A stretch of 64,000 nt of DNA from Planococcus donghaensis (GTDB lineage: Bacteria; Bacillota; Bacilli; Bacillales_A; Planococcaceae): positions 2,666,001 to 2,730,000 of the forward strand of contig NZ_CP016543.2 in assembly GCF_001687665.2 (NCBI RefSeq), in the 5' to 3' direction. This document shows, piece after piece, positions 1 to 10,866 of this stretch; positions within the stretch are counted from its first letter, which is position 1; every line of letters begins with the position of its first letter. Both the position numbers and the translations under genes were made by a program. The notes under the pieces are model-generated. The model made no database searches. It was given only the letters and a program-made list of their open reading frames with translations, and had not been told where the DNA came from.

Positions 1-82
1 GCGTTTTTCTCTCGCACCGCGCGTATTTCCACTGCTCCGCGCGTATTTCCACTGCTCCGCGCGTATTTCCACTGCTCCGCGC
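1..82. repeat. Tandem 20-bp repeat, window-edge array
   Basis: Three identical 20-bp units beginning GCGTATTTCCACTG lie at 21-40, 41-60 and 61-80, preceded by a degenerate unit at 1-20; the array probably continues left of the window. It sits just past the terminator of icmF. The unit junction reads TCCGCGCGTATTTC, which resembles TCCGACAGTATTTC of the 21-bp arrays elsewhere in this window, so it may be a variant of that family; this link is tentative. Confidence 0.9.
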
Positions 83-83
83 A

Positions 84-127
84 AAAAAGATGGAACCTTT
101 GTCGAACGACAAAGGTTCCATCTTTTT
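84..127 (-). terminator. Intrinsic terminator of the icmF operon
   Basis: A perfect 20-bp stem (84-103 with 108-127) closes a GAAC loop and is flanked by A and T runs, so it can work in both directions. It begins 14 bp past the icmF stop codon. Confidence 0.9.
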
Positions 128-140
128 ATCTAGCTTCTAC

Positions 141-3100
141 TTACATATTTCGTCTATACTGCCCGCCTACTTCGTATAAAGCTGTCGTGATTTGGCCGAG
201 ACTTGCGACTTTTACGGTTTCCATCAATTCTTCGAAGATGTTTCCGCCTGTTTTTGCTACTTGCTTCAAGCGGTTTAATGCTTCCGTTGAATCGTTGCGT
301 TCTTGGAATGCGCGCAAGTTGCTGATTTGTGTTTCTTTTTCTTCTGTTGTGGCGCGGGCGATTTCCATTGCGTTAATGTCGTCGTCCGATTGCGGATTCG
401 GATTCAAGTACGTGTTGACTCCGATAATCGGCAATTCACCTGTGTGTTTTTTCATTTCGTAGTGCATCGACTCTTCTTGGATTTTGCCGCGCTGGTACTG
501 TGTTTCCATTGCGCCTAAGACGCCTCCGCGGTCGTTGATGCGGTCAAATTCTGTTAGCACCGCTTCTTCTACCAATTGTGTCATTTCTTCAATGATAAAC
601 GCACCTTGTAACGGGTTCTCGTTTTTCGAAAGACCGTGTTCTTTAGTGATGATCATTTGAATGGCCATTGCGCGACGCACAGATTCTTCTGTCGGCGTTG
701 TGATGGCCTCATCGTAAGCGTTTGTGTGCAACGAGTTACAGTTGTCTTGCAACGCCATTAATGCTTGAAGCGTTGTGCGAATATCGTTAAAATCAATTTC
801 CTGTGCGTGCAAGCTACGTCCTGAAGTTTGTACATGGTATTTCAATTTTTGGCTACGTTCGTTCGCGCCGTATTTATCGCGCATCACGACTGCCCAAATG
901 CGACGTGCTACACGTCCGATAACGGTATACTCCGGATCGAGTCCGTTCGAGAAGAAGAACGACAAGTTCGGCGCAAAGTCATCAATGTGCATGCCGCGGC
1001 TTAAGTAATATTCCACGTACGTAAATCCGTTCGACAACGTAAACGCCAATTGTGAAATCGGATTCGCGCCTGCTTCTGCAATGTGGTAGCCAGAAATCGA
1101 TACCGAATAGTAGTTACGTACTTTGTGGTCGATAAAGTATTGCTGAATATCGCCCATCATGCGAAGTGCAAATTCAGTCGAGAAGATACACGTATTTTGT
1201 CCTTGGTCTTCTTTTAAAATATCCGCTTGTACAGTTCCGCGAACCACTTGCAGTGTGCCTTCACGAACTTCTGTGAATTCTTCTACTGTTAACGTGCGGC
1301 CTAATTTTTCTTCATTAATTTTTACTTGCTGATCAATTGCCGTGTTCATGAACATCGCCAAAATAATCGGCGCAGGGCCGTTAATGGTCATCGATACTGA
1401 AGTTGTTGGTGCGCAAAGGTCAAACCCTGCATACAATTTCTTCATATCATCCAATGTACAGATCGATACGCCAGACTCGCCGACTTTCCCGTAAATATCC
1501 GGGCGGTGATCCGGGTCTTCCCCGTAAAGCGTTACCGAGTCAAATGCTGTTGAGAGACGTTTTGCATCGTCGTCTTTTGATAAGTAATGGAAGCGACGGT
1601 TTGTGCGTTCAGGCGTACCTTCACCCGCAAACTGACGCTTTGGATCTTCTCCTGCACGCTTGAACGGGAATACTCCTGCCGTATAAGGGAATGAACCTGG
1701 CGCGTTTTCTAAATAAACCCATGACAAAATTTCGCCGTAATCAACGAATTTCGGCAAGACAACACGTGGCACTTTAATGCCGGACAAGCTTTCTGTACGT
1801 AAAATTGTGCGGATTTCTTTGTCACGTACCGTTGTGACAAATTCGTCACCCGCATACATTTCTTTTAAGGCATCCCAGTTATTTAGTATACGTTTTGATT
1901 CGGCTGTTAATTCATCACGAACGCCTTCTGCAAGCGACTCGAGTGACGCGACTAACGCATCATCTGGCGCTTTTTCTTTAACTGCTTCAATCGCGCCTTC
2001 TAATTGGAACAAACGACGCGCGAACGCTGCTTGTTCTTTTGTTTTCGCGTGATAGCCACGAACCGTATCGGTTAACTCGCGTAAATAATAGCGACGTTCG
2101 TTTGGAATAATGAGGTTTTCTTTTTGGGTTTTAACGAATTTATCGTAATCTGTCTCCCAATCCGTCCCACATTTTTCGTTTACTTTGCCGACTAGTGCCG
2201 CGAACAATGAGTTTGTGCCTTTATCGTTAAACTGACTCGCAATAGTACCGTAAACTGGCATATCATCTAGCTCTTTATCCCACAGTAAACGGCTACGCTG
2301 ATATTGTTTTTGTACTTGACGAAGCGCATCTTGTGAACCGCTACGTTCGAATTTATTGATGCAAATTAAATCTGCGTAATCGATCATATCGATTTTTTCA
2401 AGCTGGGACGGCGCGCCAAATTCACTTGTCATGACATACATCGAGACATCAGAGAAGTTCGCAATTTCTGCATCGCCTTGTCCAATTCCGCTTGTTTCTA
2501 CAACAATCAAGTCAAAATCAGCCGATTTCACAACATCTAATACGTCACCAATTGCGCCTGACAATTCAGAACGCGAACCACGTGTCGCAAGACTTCTCAT
2601 GAATACGCGCTTGTTGAAAATCGCGTTCATGCGAATACGGTCACCTAGCAGTGCGCCGCCTGTTTTTTGTTTTGTTGGATCGATTGATAAAATCGCGATT
2701 TTTTTGTCTGGAAGTTCTGATAAGAAACGACGAATCAATTCATCTGTTAATGAACTTTTACCAGCTCCGCCTGTTCCTGTAATCCCGAGAATCGGCGTAT
2801 TTTTCGTTTTTGCTCGAACCGTTTCTAGTAACTTCGTTGTATCTGTATCACGTGTGTGCGCTTCTTCTGCCGCTGTAATAGCGTTTGCTAATACAACTGG
2901 CTCTTCGGTTGATAAGTTGTCGAAAGACTGATTTTCTTTAACTGTGGAGAAATCACATTCTTCCACAATTTCCGTAATCATGCCTTGTAACCCTTTTTTA
3001 CGACCATCTTCTGGTGAGAAAATACCCGCGATACCATATGCTTCAAGTTCTTTAATTTCACGAGGTAAAATAACGCCTCCGCCTCCGCCATAAATGCGGA

Positions 3101-3392
3101 TATGCGAAGCGCCTTTTTCCTTTAGTAAATCGTGCATATACTTGAAGTATTCCATGTGACCGCCTTGGTAAGAAGAAATACAAATTCCTTGAACATCTTC
3201 TTGGATTGCAGCATTGACCACTTCTTCAACCGACCGGTTATGTCCTAAGTGAATCACTTCGGCACCGCTTGCTTGTAAAATACGGCGCATGATGTTGATC
3301 GACGCGTCGTGCCCGTCAAACAAGCTGGAAGCTGTGACAAAACGGATATGGTTTTTCGGCTGATAGGTTTTCGTTTCTTCAATAATTGCCAT
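141..3392 (-). CDS. icmF: Fused isobutyryl-CoA mutase IcmF (B12-dependent)
   Basis: 1083 aa. IcmF interconverts isobutyryl-CoA and n-butyryl-CoA using adenosylcobalamin and carries its own G-protein chaperone. Domains in order: N-terminal B12-binding domain (about 15-145) with DGHD at 26-29, where His28 is the expected cobalt ligand, and a glycine run at 102-106; GTPase domain with Walker [10 protein letters not shown] near 206-214; linker; C-terminal mutase barrel holding the CoA-binding segment with [10 protein letters not shown]. The length matches the fused family rather than separate small and large subunits. The start overlaps the tetR stop by one base (TAATG), so the two are translationally coupled. 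Last gene of the mmg-like operon. It needs the cofactor supplied by the B12 salvage operon 7.5 kb away. Identification is firm; substrate preference within the family (isobutyryl, isovaleryl or pivalyl) cannot be read from sequence here. Confidence 0.95.
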   Translation of the reverse strand: MAIIEETKTYQPKNHIRFVTASSLFDGHDASINIMRRILQASGAEVIHLGHNRSVEEVVNAAIQEDVQGICISSYQGGHMEYFKYMHDLLKEKGASHIRIYGGGGGVILPREIKELEAYGIAGIFSPEDGRKKGLQGMITEIVEECDFSTVKENQSFDNLSTEEPVVLANAITAAEEAHTRDTDTTKLLETVRAKTKNTPILGITGTGGAGKSSLTDELIRRFLSELPDKKIAILSIDPTKQKTGGALLGDRIRMNAIFNKRVFMRSLATRGSRSELSGAIGDVLDVVKSADFDLIVVETSGIGQGDAEIANFSDVSMYVMTSEFGAPSQLEKIDMIDYADLICINKFERSGSQDALRQVQKQYQRSRLLWDKELDDMPVYGTIASQFNDKGTNSLFAALVGKVNEKCGTDWETDYDKFVKTQKENLIIPNERRYYLRELTDTVRGYHAKTKEQAAFARRLFQLEGAIEAVKEKAPDDALVASLESLAEGVRDELTAESKRILNNWDALKEMYAGDEFVTTVRDKEIRTILRTESLSGIKVPRVVLPKFVDYGEILSWVYLENAPGSFPYTAGVFPFKRAGEDPKRQFAGEGTPERTNRRFHYLSKDDDAKRLSTAFDSVTLYGEDPDHRPDIYGKVGESGVSICTLDDMKKLYAGFDLCAPTTSVSMTINGPAPIILAMFMNTAIDQQVKINEEKLGRTLTVEEFTEVREGTLQVVRGTVQADILKEDQGQNTCIFSTEFALRMMGDIQQYFIDHKVRNYYSVSISGYHIAEAGANPISQLAFTLSNGFTYVEYYLSRGMHIDDFAPNLSFFFSNGLDPEYTVIGRVARRIWAVVMRDKYGANERSQKLKYHVQTSGRSLHAQEIDFNDIRTTLQALMALQDNCNSLHTNAYDEAITTPTEESVRRAMAIQMIITKEHGLSKNENPLQGAFIIEEMTQLVEEAVLTEFDRINDRGGVLGAMETQYQRGKIQEESMHYEMKKHTGELPIIGVNTYLNPNPQSDDDINAMEIARATTEEKETQISNLRAFQERNDSTEALNRLKQVAKTGGNIFEELMETVKVASLGQITTALYEVGGQYRRNM

Positions 3393-4039
3393 TATGATTT
3401 AGCCTCCTGTATTGAGATGTTTTCCCCTGCCATCCCCTGCAAAAGAAATTTAGTTTGTATATCGATAAATTCCTGAATGGTGAAATCGTCTAATGCCCAG
3501 CGTCTGAAAGCCCACATTTGCCCTTGAACGAATAAATGATGAGCCGCCATGACCACTTCTTTTGGCGTCATTTGAATTTCTTCATTATCGACGCATTGGG
3601 TTAGTAGCCGTTCAAAAATCGCTACCATTTGGAGTTCTTTGTTTAAGACATAATTTAATGCGTCTTTTGGCAAAGATTTGGATTCCTGGTACATGACGAC
3701 AAATTCATCCTGCATTTCGTCGATTAATGTGTAATAATGTTCGATTGCGGCTACTAAAACACTAATCGATCCTTTTTCAATATCCAACCGATCAAGGCGA
3801 CTGTGCACTTCGTCGTAAATCGAGTCACAAACGAGATACAGTACATCTTCTTTTGTCCGAATGTATTCATATAACGTTCCGATGCTAAAGCCTGCTGCTT
3901 TTGCAATTTCTCGCGTTGTCGTCCGGTGAAAGCCTTTTTCTTTAAATAGCGTGACAGCGCCGCGAATCATTTGTTCACGGCGCTTTTCTATTAAGCTTTC
4001 ATCTTTAACGGAAGACTCAATCTCACGCTTTTTGTTCAT
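3392..4039 (-). CDS. TetR-family regulator of the acyl-CoA operon
   Basis: 215 aa. N-terminal TetR helix-turn-helix at about residues 25-70, with [20 protein letters not shown] as the recognition region; the rest is a helical ligand-binding domain typical of FadR/YsiA-like acyl-CoA sensors. It lies inside the operon, 15 bp after the acyl-CoA dehydrogenase and overlapping icmF by one base, so it probably controls this operon in response to an acyl-CoA. The inverted repeat at 8505-8522 upstream of mmgA is the best candidate operator. Family assignment is firm; ligand and target are inferred from position. Confidence 0.88.
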   Translation of the reverse strand: MNKKREIESSVKDESLIEKRREQMIRGAVTLFKEKGFHRTTTREIAKAAGFSIGTLYEYIRTKEDVLYLVCDSIYDEVHSRLDRLDIEKGSISVLVAAIEHYYTLIDEMQDEFVVMYQESKSLPKDALNYVLNKELQMVAIFERLLTQCVDNEEIQMTPKEVVMAAHHLFVQGQMWAFRRWALDDFTIQEFIDIQTKFLLQGMAGENISIQEAKS

Positions 4040-4054
4040 AAGGCAACCCTCCGC

Positions 4055-5194
4055 TTATTTCGTGACCATCCGGGAAATAACTAGACGCTGAACTTCTTGT
4101 GTACCTTCATAAATTTGTGTGATTTTCGCATCGCGCATATAGCGTTCAACTGGATAATCTTTTGTATAACCGTAACCACCAAATACTTGAACCGCTTCAA
4201 CAGTCACTTTCATAGCCGTATCACCAGCCATCAATTTCGCCATTGCGGACTCTTTGCTGTATGACAATTTGTTCGACTCAAGCCATGCAGCTTGGTATGT
4301 CAACAAACGAGAAGCTTCGATTGAAGTCGCCATATCTGCCAATTTGAACGAAACGCCTTGGTTTGCAACAATTGGCTTACCGAATTGCTCGCGCTCTTTT
4401 GCGTAATCGATTGAAGCGTCAAGTGCACCTTGTGCAATTCCGACTGCTTGCGCTGCGATTCCGTTACGACCACCATCAAGTGTTTGCATCGCAATTTTGA
4501 ATCCTTGTCCTAGTTCGCCTAAAACGTTTTCTTTTGGTACGCGGCAGTTATCGAAAATGATTTCTGTTGTCGGGCTTGAACGAATTCCTAGCTTGCGTTC
4601 TTTTTTACCAACCGAGAAACCTTCAAAGTCTTTTTCAATGATAAATGCTGTTGTGCCTTTATGTTTTGATTCTGGATCTGTTACTGCAAATACGATGTAA
4701 ATGTCTGCAATGCCACCGTTTGTGATAAATATTTTCGACCCGTTTAACACGTAATGGTCGCCATCTTCTTTAGCCGAAGTGCGCATCGCACCTGCGTCAG
4801 ATCCTGAAGCTGGTTCTGTTAACCCGTATGCCCCAATTTTTGTTCCTTCAGCCATCGGACGAAGGTATTTTTGTTTTTGTTCTTCTGTTCCGAATGTGTA
4901 TACTGGCCATCCAGCTAGTGAAGTATGTGCGGATAATGTAACGCCCGTTGATGCGCACACACGTGATAATTCTTCAACTGCGATGCAGTATGCCAAATAA
5001 TCCGAACCGATTCCGCCGTACTCTTCTGGCCATGGAATTCCTGTTAAGCCAAGTTCAGCCATTTTATCGAAAATTTCACGATCAAAGCGTTCTTCTTCGT
5101 CACGTTCTTCTGCTGTTGGAGCTACTTCTTTATTTGCGAAATCTCTTACCATTTTGCGGATCATTTGGTGTTCTTCAGATAGTTGAAAATTCAT
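4055..5194 (-). CDS. Acyl-CoA dehydrogenase (short/branched chain type)
   Basis: 379 aa, full length for the FAD-dependent family. It oxidises acyl-CoA to trans-2-enoyl-CoA and passes electrons to ETF. Visible family marks are [13 protein letters not shown] (FAD and substrate binding), the [14 protein letters not shown] block and IYEGT near the C-terminus, whose Glu is the catalytic base. It is one of two paralogues in tandem, 16 bp after the other, in the mmg-like operon. With IcmF in the same operon one copy may act on butyryl-CoA and the other on isobutyryl-CoA or another branched acyl-CoA; which does what is not decidable from sequence. Confidence 0.93.
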   Translation of the reverse strand: MNFQLSEEHQMIRKMVRDFANKEVAPTAEERDEEERFDREIFDKMAELGLTGIPWPEEYGGIGSDYLAYCIAVEELSRVCASTGVTLSAHTSLAGWPVYTFGTEEQKQKYLRPMAEGTKIGAYGLTEPASGSDAGAMRTSAKEDGDHYVLNGSKIFITNGGIADIYIVFAVTDPESKHKGTTAFIIEKDFEGFSVGKKERKLGIRSSPTTEIIFDNCRVPKENVLGELGQGFKIAMQTLDGGRNGIAAQAVGIAQGALDASIDYAKEREQFGKPIVANQGVSFKLADMATSIEASRLLTYQAAWLESNKLSYSKESAMAKLMAGDTAMKVTVEAVQVFGGYGYTKDYPVERYMRDAKITQIYEGTQEVQRLVISRMVTK

Positions 5195-5210
5195 TTTTAT
5201 ATTCCTCCAA

Positions 5211-6347
5211 TTATTTGGTTAGTTGCTTGCTAATAACGATGCGTTGAATTTCACTCGTGCCTTCGTAAATTTCCGTTACTTTTGCGTCACGGAACAGGCG
5301 CTCAACTGGATAGTCTTTTGTATAACCGTAACCGCCGAACACTTGAATGGCTTCAATAGTTACGTCCATTGCTGTTTTTGAAGCGAAAAGTTTCGCCATT
5401 GAAGCTTCTTTGTTACAGTCTTTTCCTTTTGAATACAAATCAGCTGCGTTATAAACGAGCAATTTTGACGCTTCTACTTGCGTTGCCATATCTGCTAGTT
5501 TAAAGCCCACACCTTGTTGCTGAGCAATCGGTTTACCGAATTGCTCACGTTCTTTCGCATAAGCCACTGCGTATTCATAAGCCGCTTCAGCGATGCCCAA
5601 TGCTTGTGCCGCGATACCAATACGTCCAACATTCAAATTCGCCATTGCGATGCTGAATCCTTTATTTTCTTCGCCTAATAGGTTTTCAGCCGGTACGCGC
5701 ATGTTTTCGAATGTTAACTGAACGGTTTTCGAACCATGAAGACCCATTTTCTTTTCGTTTTTGCCGATGATCAAGCCCGGTGTGTCTTTTTCAACAATAA
5801 AAGCTGAAATTCCACGAGAACCAGCTGCTGGTTTTGTGGAAGCAAAGACGATATACGTATCAGCTGCTCCGCCGTTCGTGATAAAAACTTTAGAACCGTT
5901 TATGACGTAGTCCTCACCGTCTAGAACTGCTTTTGTTTTCAAGCTTCCTGCGTCAGACCCGGCAGCTGGTTCTGTTAAACAAAAAGCGCCTAAGTATTCG
6001 CCACTAGCTAGTTTCGGTACATATTTTTCGATTTGTTGCTGTGTTCCGAAATTGAGAATTGGGTTTGTTCCGACAGACGTATGAACAGACAAGATCACTC
6101 CGATTACACCGCTAGCTTTCGATAATTCATGAATCGCTGTGATATAAGAAGTGAAATCCATTTCCGAACCGCCGTATTTTTCAGGAGCGGTAATCCCCAT
6201 CAATCCAAGTTCGCCCATTTTCTTTAAAATAGCTGTTGGAAATTCGTCGTTTTCCATATTTTCGATAAAAGGCGTAATTTCTTCTTTTGCGAAATCTCGC
6301 ACCATGTTGCGCATCATAAGTTGTTCATCTGTAAAGTGCAAATCCAT
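5211..6347 (-). CDS. mmgC: Acyl-CoA dehydrogenase (MmgC-like)
   Basis: 378 aa, paralogue of the gene at 4055-5194. It has the same landmarks: [13 protein letters not shown], the block [14 protein letters not shown] and the catalytic Glu in IYEGT. It sits 17 bp downstream of the 3-hydroxybutyryl-CoA dehydrogenase gene, the position mmgC has after mmgB in B. subtilis, so the symbol rests on synteny. Expected role: oxidation of a short-chain acyl-CoA (for example butyryl-CoA made by IcmF) to the enoyl-CoA, with electrons going to ETF and then probably to FadF, encoded nearby. Confidence 0.92.
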   Translation of the reverse strand: MDLHFTDEQLMMRNMVRDFAKEEITPFIENMENDEFPTAILKKMGELGLMGITAPEKYGGSEMDFTSYITAIHELSKASGVIGVILSVHTSVGTNPILNFGTQQQIEKYVPKLASGEYLGAFCLTEPAAGSDAGSLKTKAVLDGEDYVINGSKVFITNGGAADTYIVFASTKPAAGSRGISAFIVEKDTPGLIIGKNEKKMGLHGSKTVQLTFENMRVPAENLLGEENKGFSIAMANLNVGRIGIAAQALGIAEAAYEYAVAYAKEREQFGKPIAQQQGVGFKLADMATQVEASKLLVYNAADLYSKGKDCNKEASMAKLFASKTAMDVTIEAIQVFGGYGYTKDYPVERLFRDAKVTEIYEGTSEIQRIVISKQLTK

Positions 6348-6364
6348 TTCGGTTCCTCCTAATA

Positions 6365-7216
6365 TTATGAGTAGTTATAGAAACCGCGTCCGGTCTTCTT
6401 ACCTAGCCATCCCGCTTTTACGTATTGACGTAATAATGGGCTCGGACGATATTTACTGTCGCCAAATCCTTCATGCAATACTTCCATGATATAAAGACAC
6501 GTATCTAGTCCTATAAAATCAGCCAGTTCTAGTGGTCCCATCGGATGATTCATGCCCATTTTCATGATGTCGTCAATTGCTTCTTTTGTTGCGACTCCTT
6601 CTTGAAGCGTGAAAATCGCTTCGTTGATCATTGGCATTAAAATTCGGTTTGAAACAAATCCTGGGAAATCATTTACTTCTACTGGTGTTTTCGACAGTTG
6701 CACCGTCATTTCTTCTACTTTTTTGTACACTTCATCTGAAGTTGCCAAGCCGCGGATAATTTCCACTAATTTCATAACAGGTACTGGATTCATGAAGTGC
6801 ATGCCGATTACTTGTTCAGGACGATTTGTCACCGCTGCGATTTCTGTAATTGGTAGCGATGATGTGTTTGTTGCTAAAATTGCGTGCTTTGGAGTTACTT
6901 CGTCCAATGTTTTAAAAATGCTATGTTTAATCGCCATATTTTCAACAGCTGCTTCAATCACAATGTCAACGTCATGAGCGTCTTTTAAATCCAATGAAGC
7001 TGTAATGCGGCCAAGTACCGCTGTTTTTTCATCTTCAGTCATACGTCCTTTTTCAACATTGCGTGATAAATTTTTCGTAATTGTAGCAATGCCTTTATCG
7101 TATGCTTCTTGCTTCATATCGTTTAATTTCACATTTAATCCTGCTTGTGCACAAACTTGTGCGATACCAGAACCCATTTGTCCGGCCCCGATTACCATTA
7201 CGTTTTGAATCGACAT
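6365..7216 (-). CDS. mmgB: 3-hydroxybutyryl-CoA dehydrogenase
   Basis: 283 aa, the usual length for the family. It oxidises 3-hydroxybutyryl-CoA to acetoacetyl-CoA with NAD(P). An N-terminal Rossmann fold carries [13 protein letters not shown] at about residues 7-19; [13 protein letters not shown] near 140 holds the catalytic His; the C-terminal dimerisation domain includes [16 protein letters not shown]. Only 2 bp separate it from the upstream thiolase gene. It provides the third step of the butyryl-CoA to acetyl-CoA route of this operon. No enoyl-CoA hydratase is encoded beside it. Confidence 0.95.
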   Translation of the reverse strand: MSIQNVMVIGAGQMGSGIAQVCAQAGLNVKLNDMKQEAYDKGIATITKNLSRNVEKGRMTEDEKTAVLGRITASLDLKDAHDVDIVIEAAVENMAIKHSIFKTLDEVTPKHAILATNTSSLPITEIAAVTNRPEQVIGMHFMNPVPVMKLVEIIRGLATSDEVYKKVEEMTVQLSKTPVEVNDFPGFVSNRILMPMINEAIFTLQEGVATKEAIDDIMKMGMNHPMGPLELADFIGLDTCLYIMEVLHEGFGDSKYRPSPLLRQYVKAGWLGKKTGRGFYNYS

Positions 7217-7218
7217 TT

Positions 7219-8412
7219 TTATTCTTCCTCCTTAGGAACTCTAATCATGATAGCGTCGCCTTGTCCGCCACCTGAACAGATTGCCGCGATACCAATGCCG
7301 CCTCCGCGACGTTTCAATTCGTAAGCGAGCGTTAAGATAATGCGCGCACCGCTTGCTCCGATTGGATGTCCAAGTGCTACAGATCCACCGTTAACGTTGA
7401 CTTTTTCAGCATCAAGTCCAGCAATTTTCGAGCTTGCTAATGCGACGGCTGCAAACGCTTCGTTAATTTCGAACAAATCAATTTCATCGATTGTTTTGCC
7501 TGTTTTCTTCAATAATTCGTTAATGACGATTCCTGGCGTTTCAGGGAAACGGTGTGGTTCGATTGCCACTTCTGTATGGGATAGAACATGAGCCAATACA
7601 TTTTTGTTTTCTTTTTGTGCGCGTTCTTCACTCATTAAGACAAGTGCCGCTGCCCCGTCATTAATACCAGGTGCATTTCCGGCAGTGATGGTGCCGTCTT
7701 TTCCGAATGCAGGTTTTAGTTTTGCCAACGCTTCAATTGTAGAGTTAGCTCGAGGCGCTTCATCTACATCGACTGTAATTGGATCTCCTTTACGCTGAGG
7801 AATATCGATGGCAACGATTTCTTCAGCAAATAAATCTTTTGCTTTGATCGCACGTTCATGCGAACGAGCTGACCATTTGTCTTGTTCTTCACGAGACAAA
7901 TCAAAATCTTTGGCAGTTGAGTTGCCGTAAGTTCCCATATGAACTTTGTCAGGGTGGAAAGAACAAGACAAGCCATCATGGACCATGCCATCAATAACTT
8001 GTGAATCGCCCATGCGAAGACCCCAACGTGCTTTTGGCAAATAATAAGGTGCGTTAGACATCGATTCCATGCCGCCTGCTACGATTACTTCTTCATCCCC
8101 TAAGCGAATCAATTGATCTGCCAATGTGACACTGCGCATGCCCGATGCACAAACTTTATTGATTGTTTCAGATTTTACGTTATACGGAATTCCCGCTTTT
8201 GTTGCTGCTTGGCGGGATGGAATTTGCCCTTGACCAGCTTGTAAAACGTTCCCCATAATTACTTCTTGAACATCTTCTGGTTGGATATCTGCGCGGTTCA
8301 TTGCAGCTTTGATCGCTTCTGCTCCAAGGTCACTTGCTGATAACGTGCTCAAGTTTCCGCCGAATTTCCCAAATGCTGTGCGTGCTCCGTCAATAATCAC
8401 TGTTTTTGCCAT
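7219..8412 (-). CDS. mmgA: Acetyl-CoA acetyltransferase (thiolase)
   Basis: 397 aa. It cleaves acetoacetyl-CoA with CoA to two acetyl-CoA, or runs in reverse. Thiolase landmarks: nucleophilic Cys in KVCASGMRS near residue 88, [10 protein letters not shown] with the catalytic His, and the C-terminal second Cys in CSGGGQGD. First gene of the operon, with a good SD (GGGAGG) before ATG. The upstream region holds a perfect cre site at 8442-8455 and a TetR-type inverted repeat at 8505-8522, so catabolite repression by CcpA and control by the operon's own TetR protein are likely. The order mmgA-mmgB-acd matches the B. subtilis mother-cell operon, but icmF replaces the methylcitrate genes. Confidence 0.95.
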   Translation of the reverse strand: MAKTVIIDGARTAFGKFGGNLSTLSASDLGAEAIKAAMNRADIQPEDVQEVIMGNVLQAGQGQIPSRQAATKAGIPYNVKSETINKVCASGMRSVTLADQLIRLGDEEVIVAGGMESMSNAPYYLPKARWGLRMGDSQVIDGMVHDGLSCSFHPDKVHMGTYGNSTAKDFDLSREEQDKWSARSHERAIKAKDLFAEEIVAIDIPQRKGDPITVDVDEAPRANSTIEALAKLKPAFGKDGTITAGNAPGINDGAAALVLMSEERAQKENKNVLAHVLSHTEVAIEPHRFPETPGIVINELLKKTGKTIDEIDLFEINEAFAAVALASSKIAGLDAEKVNVNGGSVALGHPIGASGARIILTLAYELKRRGGGIGIAAICSGGGQGDAIMIRVPKEEE

Positions 8413-8441
8413 GATGATTTTCCTCCCTTAATATGCTTCAT

Positions 8442-8455
8442 TGTAAACGGTTTCA
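8442..8455. promoter_or_regulatory. CcpA cre site before mmgA
   Basis: TGTAAACGGTTTCA fits the cre consensus TGWAANCGNTNWCA at every position. It lies 30 bp upstream of the mmgA start codon. CcpA control of the mmg operon is known in B. subtilis; here it is inferred from the site. Confidence 0.8.
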
Positions 8456-8504
8456 ATTTCACTAAAAAAATAAAGCGAGTTGCTTTTTTATAAAATTTAT
8501 ATTG

Positions 8505-8522
8505 ACTGAACGCTCGCTCGGT
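8505..8522. promoter_or_regulatory. Probable TetR-family operator
   Basis: An imperfect inverted repeat, ACTGAACG then CT then CGCTCGGT (6 of 8 bases symmetric). The form is common for TetR-type acyl-CoA regulators. It lies about 90 bp before mmgA in a region with AT-rich promoter-like sequence. The regulator at 3392-4039 is the natural candidate. Confidence 0.55.
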
Positions 8523-8532
8523 TTTTATGCAA

Positions 8533-8567
8533 AAGAAAAGGGAGCATTCGACTCCCTTTCTTTTTTT
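8533..8567 (-). terminator. Terminator after fadF
   Basis: Stem AAAGGGAG / CTCCCTTT (8537-8544 with 8552-8559), loop of 7, with T-rich tails on both strands. It ends fadF transcripts and separates them from the mmgA promoter region. Confidence 0.8.
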
Positions 8568-8636
8568 ATACTTATTCTATTATTCTACTTAATTTTCTGT
8601 TATTTAGCAATTATTTTTTGCTAGCCTTGTAGTGAC

Positions 8637-10778
8637 TTATTGAACAATCGCTTCCGGCTCTGGCGCTTCATTTCCGAGAACAGCCATTTCCAATAGTTCA
8701 GCTACGTCGTAAGTTCCAACTTGTTCTTCGACTTCTTTTGCTTTCGTCCCATCCGATAACATCGTCAAGCAGTATGGGCAACCAGAAGAAATCATTGTTG
8801 GGCTTACTTCAAGCGCTTGTTCAGTACGAGCAACGTTAACGCGGTGACCTGCATCTTCTTCCATCCACATCATTCCGCCGCCGGCTCCACAGCACATGCC
8901 GTCTTCACGGTTACGTTTCATTTCCACTAATTCTACGCCTTCGATTGCTTTCAATATTTCGCGTGGTGCGTCGTACACATCGTTATAGCGACCAAGGTAA
9001 CAAGAATCATGGAACGTAATTCGTTCGTTTACTGGGAATTGCGGTTTTAATCGACCATCTTGAACGAGGTCAAACAACATTTCCGTATGATGATACACTT
9101 CTGCTTTAAAACCGAAGTCTGGGTATTCATTTTTGAAAATGTTGTAAGCGTGAGGATCGATTGTAACGATCTTTTTAATCTCTGCTTTTTCAAATTCTTT
9201 AATATTTCCAGTTGCAAGCTCTTGGAATAAGAATTCATTCCCAAGACGACGTGGTGTATCGCCTGAGTTTTTCTCTTTGTTTCCGAGAATCGCGAATTTC
9301 ACGCCGGCTTCATTCATCAATCGAGCAAATGATAAAGCGATTTTTTGTGAACGGCTGTCGAATGATCCCATCGAACCAACCCAGAATAAGAATTCGAATT
9401 CTTCTCCTGCTTTGTTCATTTCTTTTACAGTTGGAATATGAATATCTGGACGTGCATCTCTCCAGTTTTCTTTTTCTTTACGATTCAGACCCCATGGATT
9501 TCCTTGACGTTCGATGTTTGTCATCGCACGCTGTGCGTCGGGATCCATTTTTCCTTCTGTCATTACAAGGTAACGGCGAAGGTCGATAATTTTGTCTACG
9601 TGCTCGTTCATAACCGGACATTGGTCTTCACAGTTACGGCAAGTGGTACATGCCCAAATTTCTTCTTCTGTGATCACGTCTCCGATTAAGCTCGGGCTAT
9701 AAAGCTCATCGATTGTAATGCCTTCAGCGCCAGCAGCCATTGCCAACTGATTTCCTTGTGTATTGTTAAATGCCATTGCCGGCACCCACGGTTTTTTCTG
9801 CGTCATGACTGCACCTGTATTTGTTAGGTTGTCACGAAGTTTTGTAATCAAATCCATTGGTGACAGCATTTTCCCTGTTCCAGTCGCCGGACACATATTC
9901 GTACAGCGGCCACATTCTACGCAAGCGTAGAAATCAATCATTTGGCTTTGTGAGAAATCCGTGATTTTCCCAACACCAAATGACGGCATTGCATCTGGAT
10001 CGTCTTCGTCTTCATCTTCCATCTCTTCAAAGTTGATTGGTTTTAAACGACCAACATGATCAACTCTGTGGAACCATGTGTTAACGGGTCCGAAAATTAA
10101 GTGAGCGTGTTTCGATTGTGGTACATACACTAAAAATGTGAGTAGGAATAGTAAATGCGCCCACCACATCACGTAGAAAATTGTAACGGTTGCAGCTTCC
10201 GGTAACCAAGCAAATGCGCTAGCTACTAAAGAAGCCACTGGCTCAGTCCAAGCAGTTTCATGCCCGTGCCAGTTCATGTTCATGCCGTTACCGATCAATA
10301 CTGTCACCATTAAACCACCAATGAAAATAAGAACAAGCCCTGATTTCCATCCGCGTTTCAAACGAACCAGCTTTTCAATATAACGTCTGTAGAACGCCCA
10401 AATCACTGCTACCAAAATCGTTAATGTCACGATTTCTTGGAAGAACGTGAATGCCGGATAAAGAGGTCCTAGTGGTAAATGTGAATCAGGAGATAAGCCT
10501 TTAATAATAAAATCAATGGCACTCGCCTGCACTAACAAGAAGCCATAAAAGAACATAACGTGAATCGTTCCACTCTTCTTATCTTTCAATAACTTTTTCT
10601 GACCAAACACGTTGACCATGACTTTACGCAAACGCTCATTGAAGTTTTCTTCAAACTCGACTTTTTTACCGAGTTGGATAAAATCATATCTCGACTTCAA
10701 TAAATAGATGAAGAGATAGATAGCGTAAGCGGTTACAGCTATGAATAAAATCCAGTTTGCAATTAACAATGGCTCCAT
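8637..10778 (-). CDS. fadF: Membrane Fe-S oxidoreductase FadF (ETF:menaquinone route)
   Basis: 713 aa. The ATG at 10778 is chosen because AAGGGGG lies 8 bp before it; an open frame runs 16 codons further upstream without an SD. The N-terminal part has about six membrane segments (up to about 220) of heme-b/HdrE-like type. Two 4Fe-4S clusters follow: CVECGRCTNMCP at 286-297 and CTTCRNCEDQCP at 377-388. C-terminal cysteine-rich domains contain CCGAGGGM and SGCPYC, as in HdrD/GlpC-type proteins. In B. subtilis the homologue ywjF is a FadR-regulated beta-oxidation gene. It probably oxidises ETF and reduces menaquinone, serving the two acyl-CoA dehydrogenases nearby. The operator in its promoter supports that link. 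Confidence 0.88.
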   Translation of the reverse strand: MEPLLIANWILFIAVTAYAIYLFIYLLKSRYDFIQLGKKVEFEENFNERLRKVMVNVFGQKKLLKDKKSGTIHVMFFYGFLLVQASAIDFIIKGLSPDSHLPLGPLYPAFTFFQEIVTLTILVAVIWAFYRRYIEKLVRLKRGWKSGLVLIFIGGLMVTVLIGNGMNMNWHGHETAWTEPVASLVASAFAWLPEAATVTIFYVMWWAHLLFLLTFLVYVPQSKHAHLIFGPVNTWFHRVDHVGRLKPINFEEMEDEDEDDPDAMPSFGVGKITDFSQSQMIDFYACVECGRCTNMCPATGTGKMLSPMDLITKLRDNLTNTGAVMTQKKPWVPAMAFNNTQGNQLAMAAGAEGITIDELYSPSLIGDVITEEEIWACTTCRNCEDQCPVMNEHVDKIIDLRRYLVMTEGKMDPDAQRAMTNIERQGNPWGLNRKEKENWRDARPDIHIPTVKEMNKAGEEFEFLFWVGSMGSFDSRSQKIALSFARLMNEAGVKFAILGNKEKNSGDTPRRLGNEFLFQELATGNIKEFEKAEIKKIVTIDPHAYNIFKNEYPDFGFKAEVYHHTEMLFDLVQDGRLKPQFPVNERITFHDSCYLGRYNDVYDAPREILKAIEGVELVEMKRNREDGMCCGAGGGMMWMEEDAGHRVNVARTEQALEVSPTMISSGCPYCLTMLSDGTKAKEVEEQVGTYDVAELLEMAVLGNEAPEPEAIVQ

Positions 10779-10866
10779 CGCGATATCCCCCTTGTGTTGT
10801 GTATATTCAAAAAATAACTTACTCAAAGTTTACGTGAATGACTACAACTTGTCGATACTATGTTCT

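Noticed and set aside
2431-2931. 166-codon open frame on the plus strand inside icmF
   Set aside because: It is antisense to a well-conserved GTPase domain, has no SD and no recognisable protein pattern; a shadow frame. The same applies to the antisense frames in topB, btuC and the antiporters.
8480-8560. Classical sigma-A promoter for mmgA
   Set aside because: Several AT-rich -10-like stretches exist, but none has a fair -35 at 16-18 bp; only the two operator-like sites are reported.
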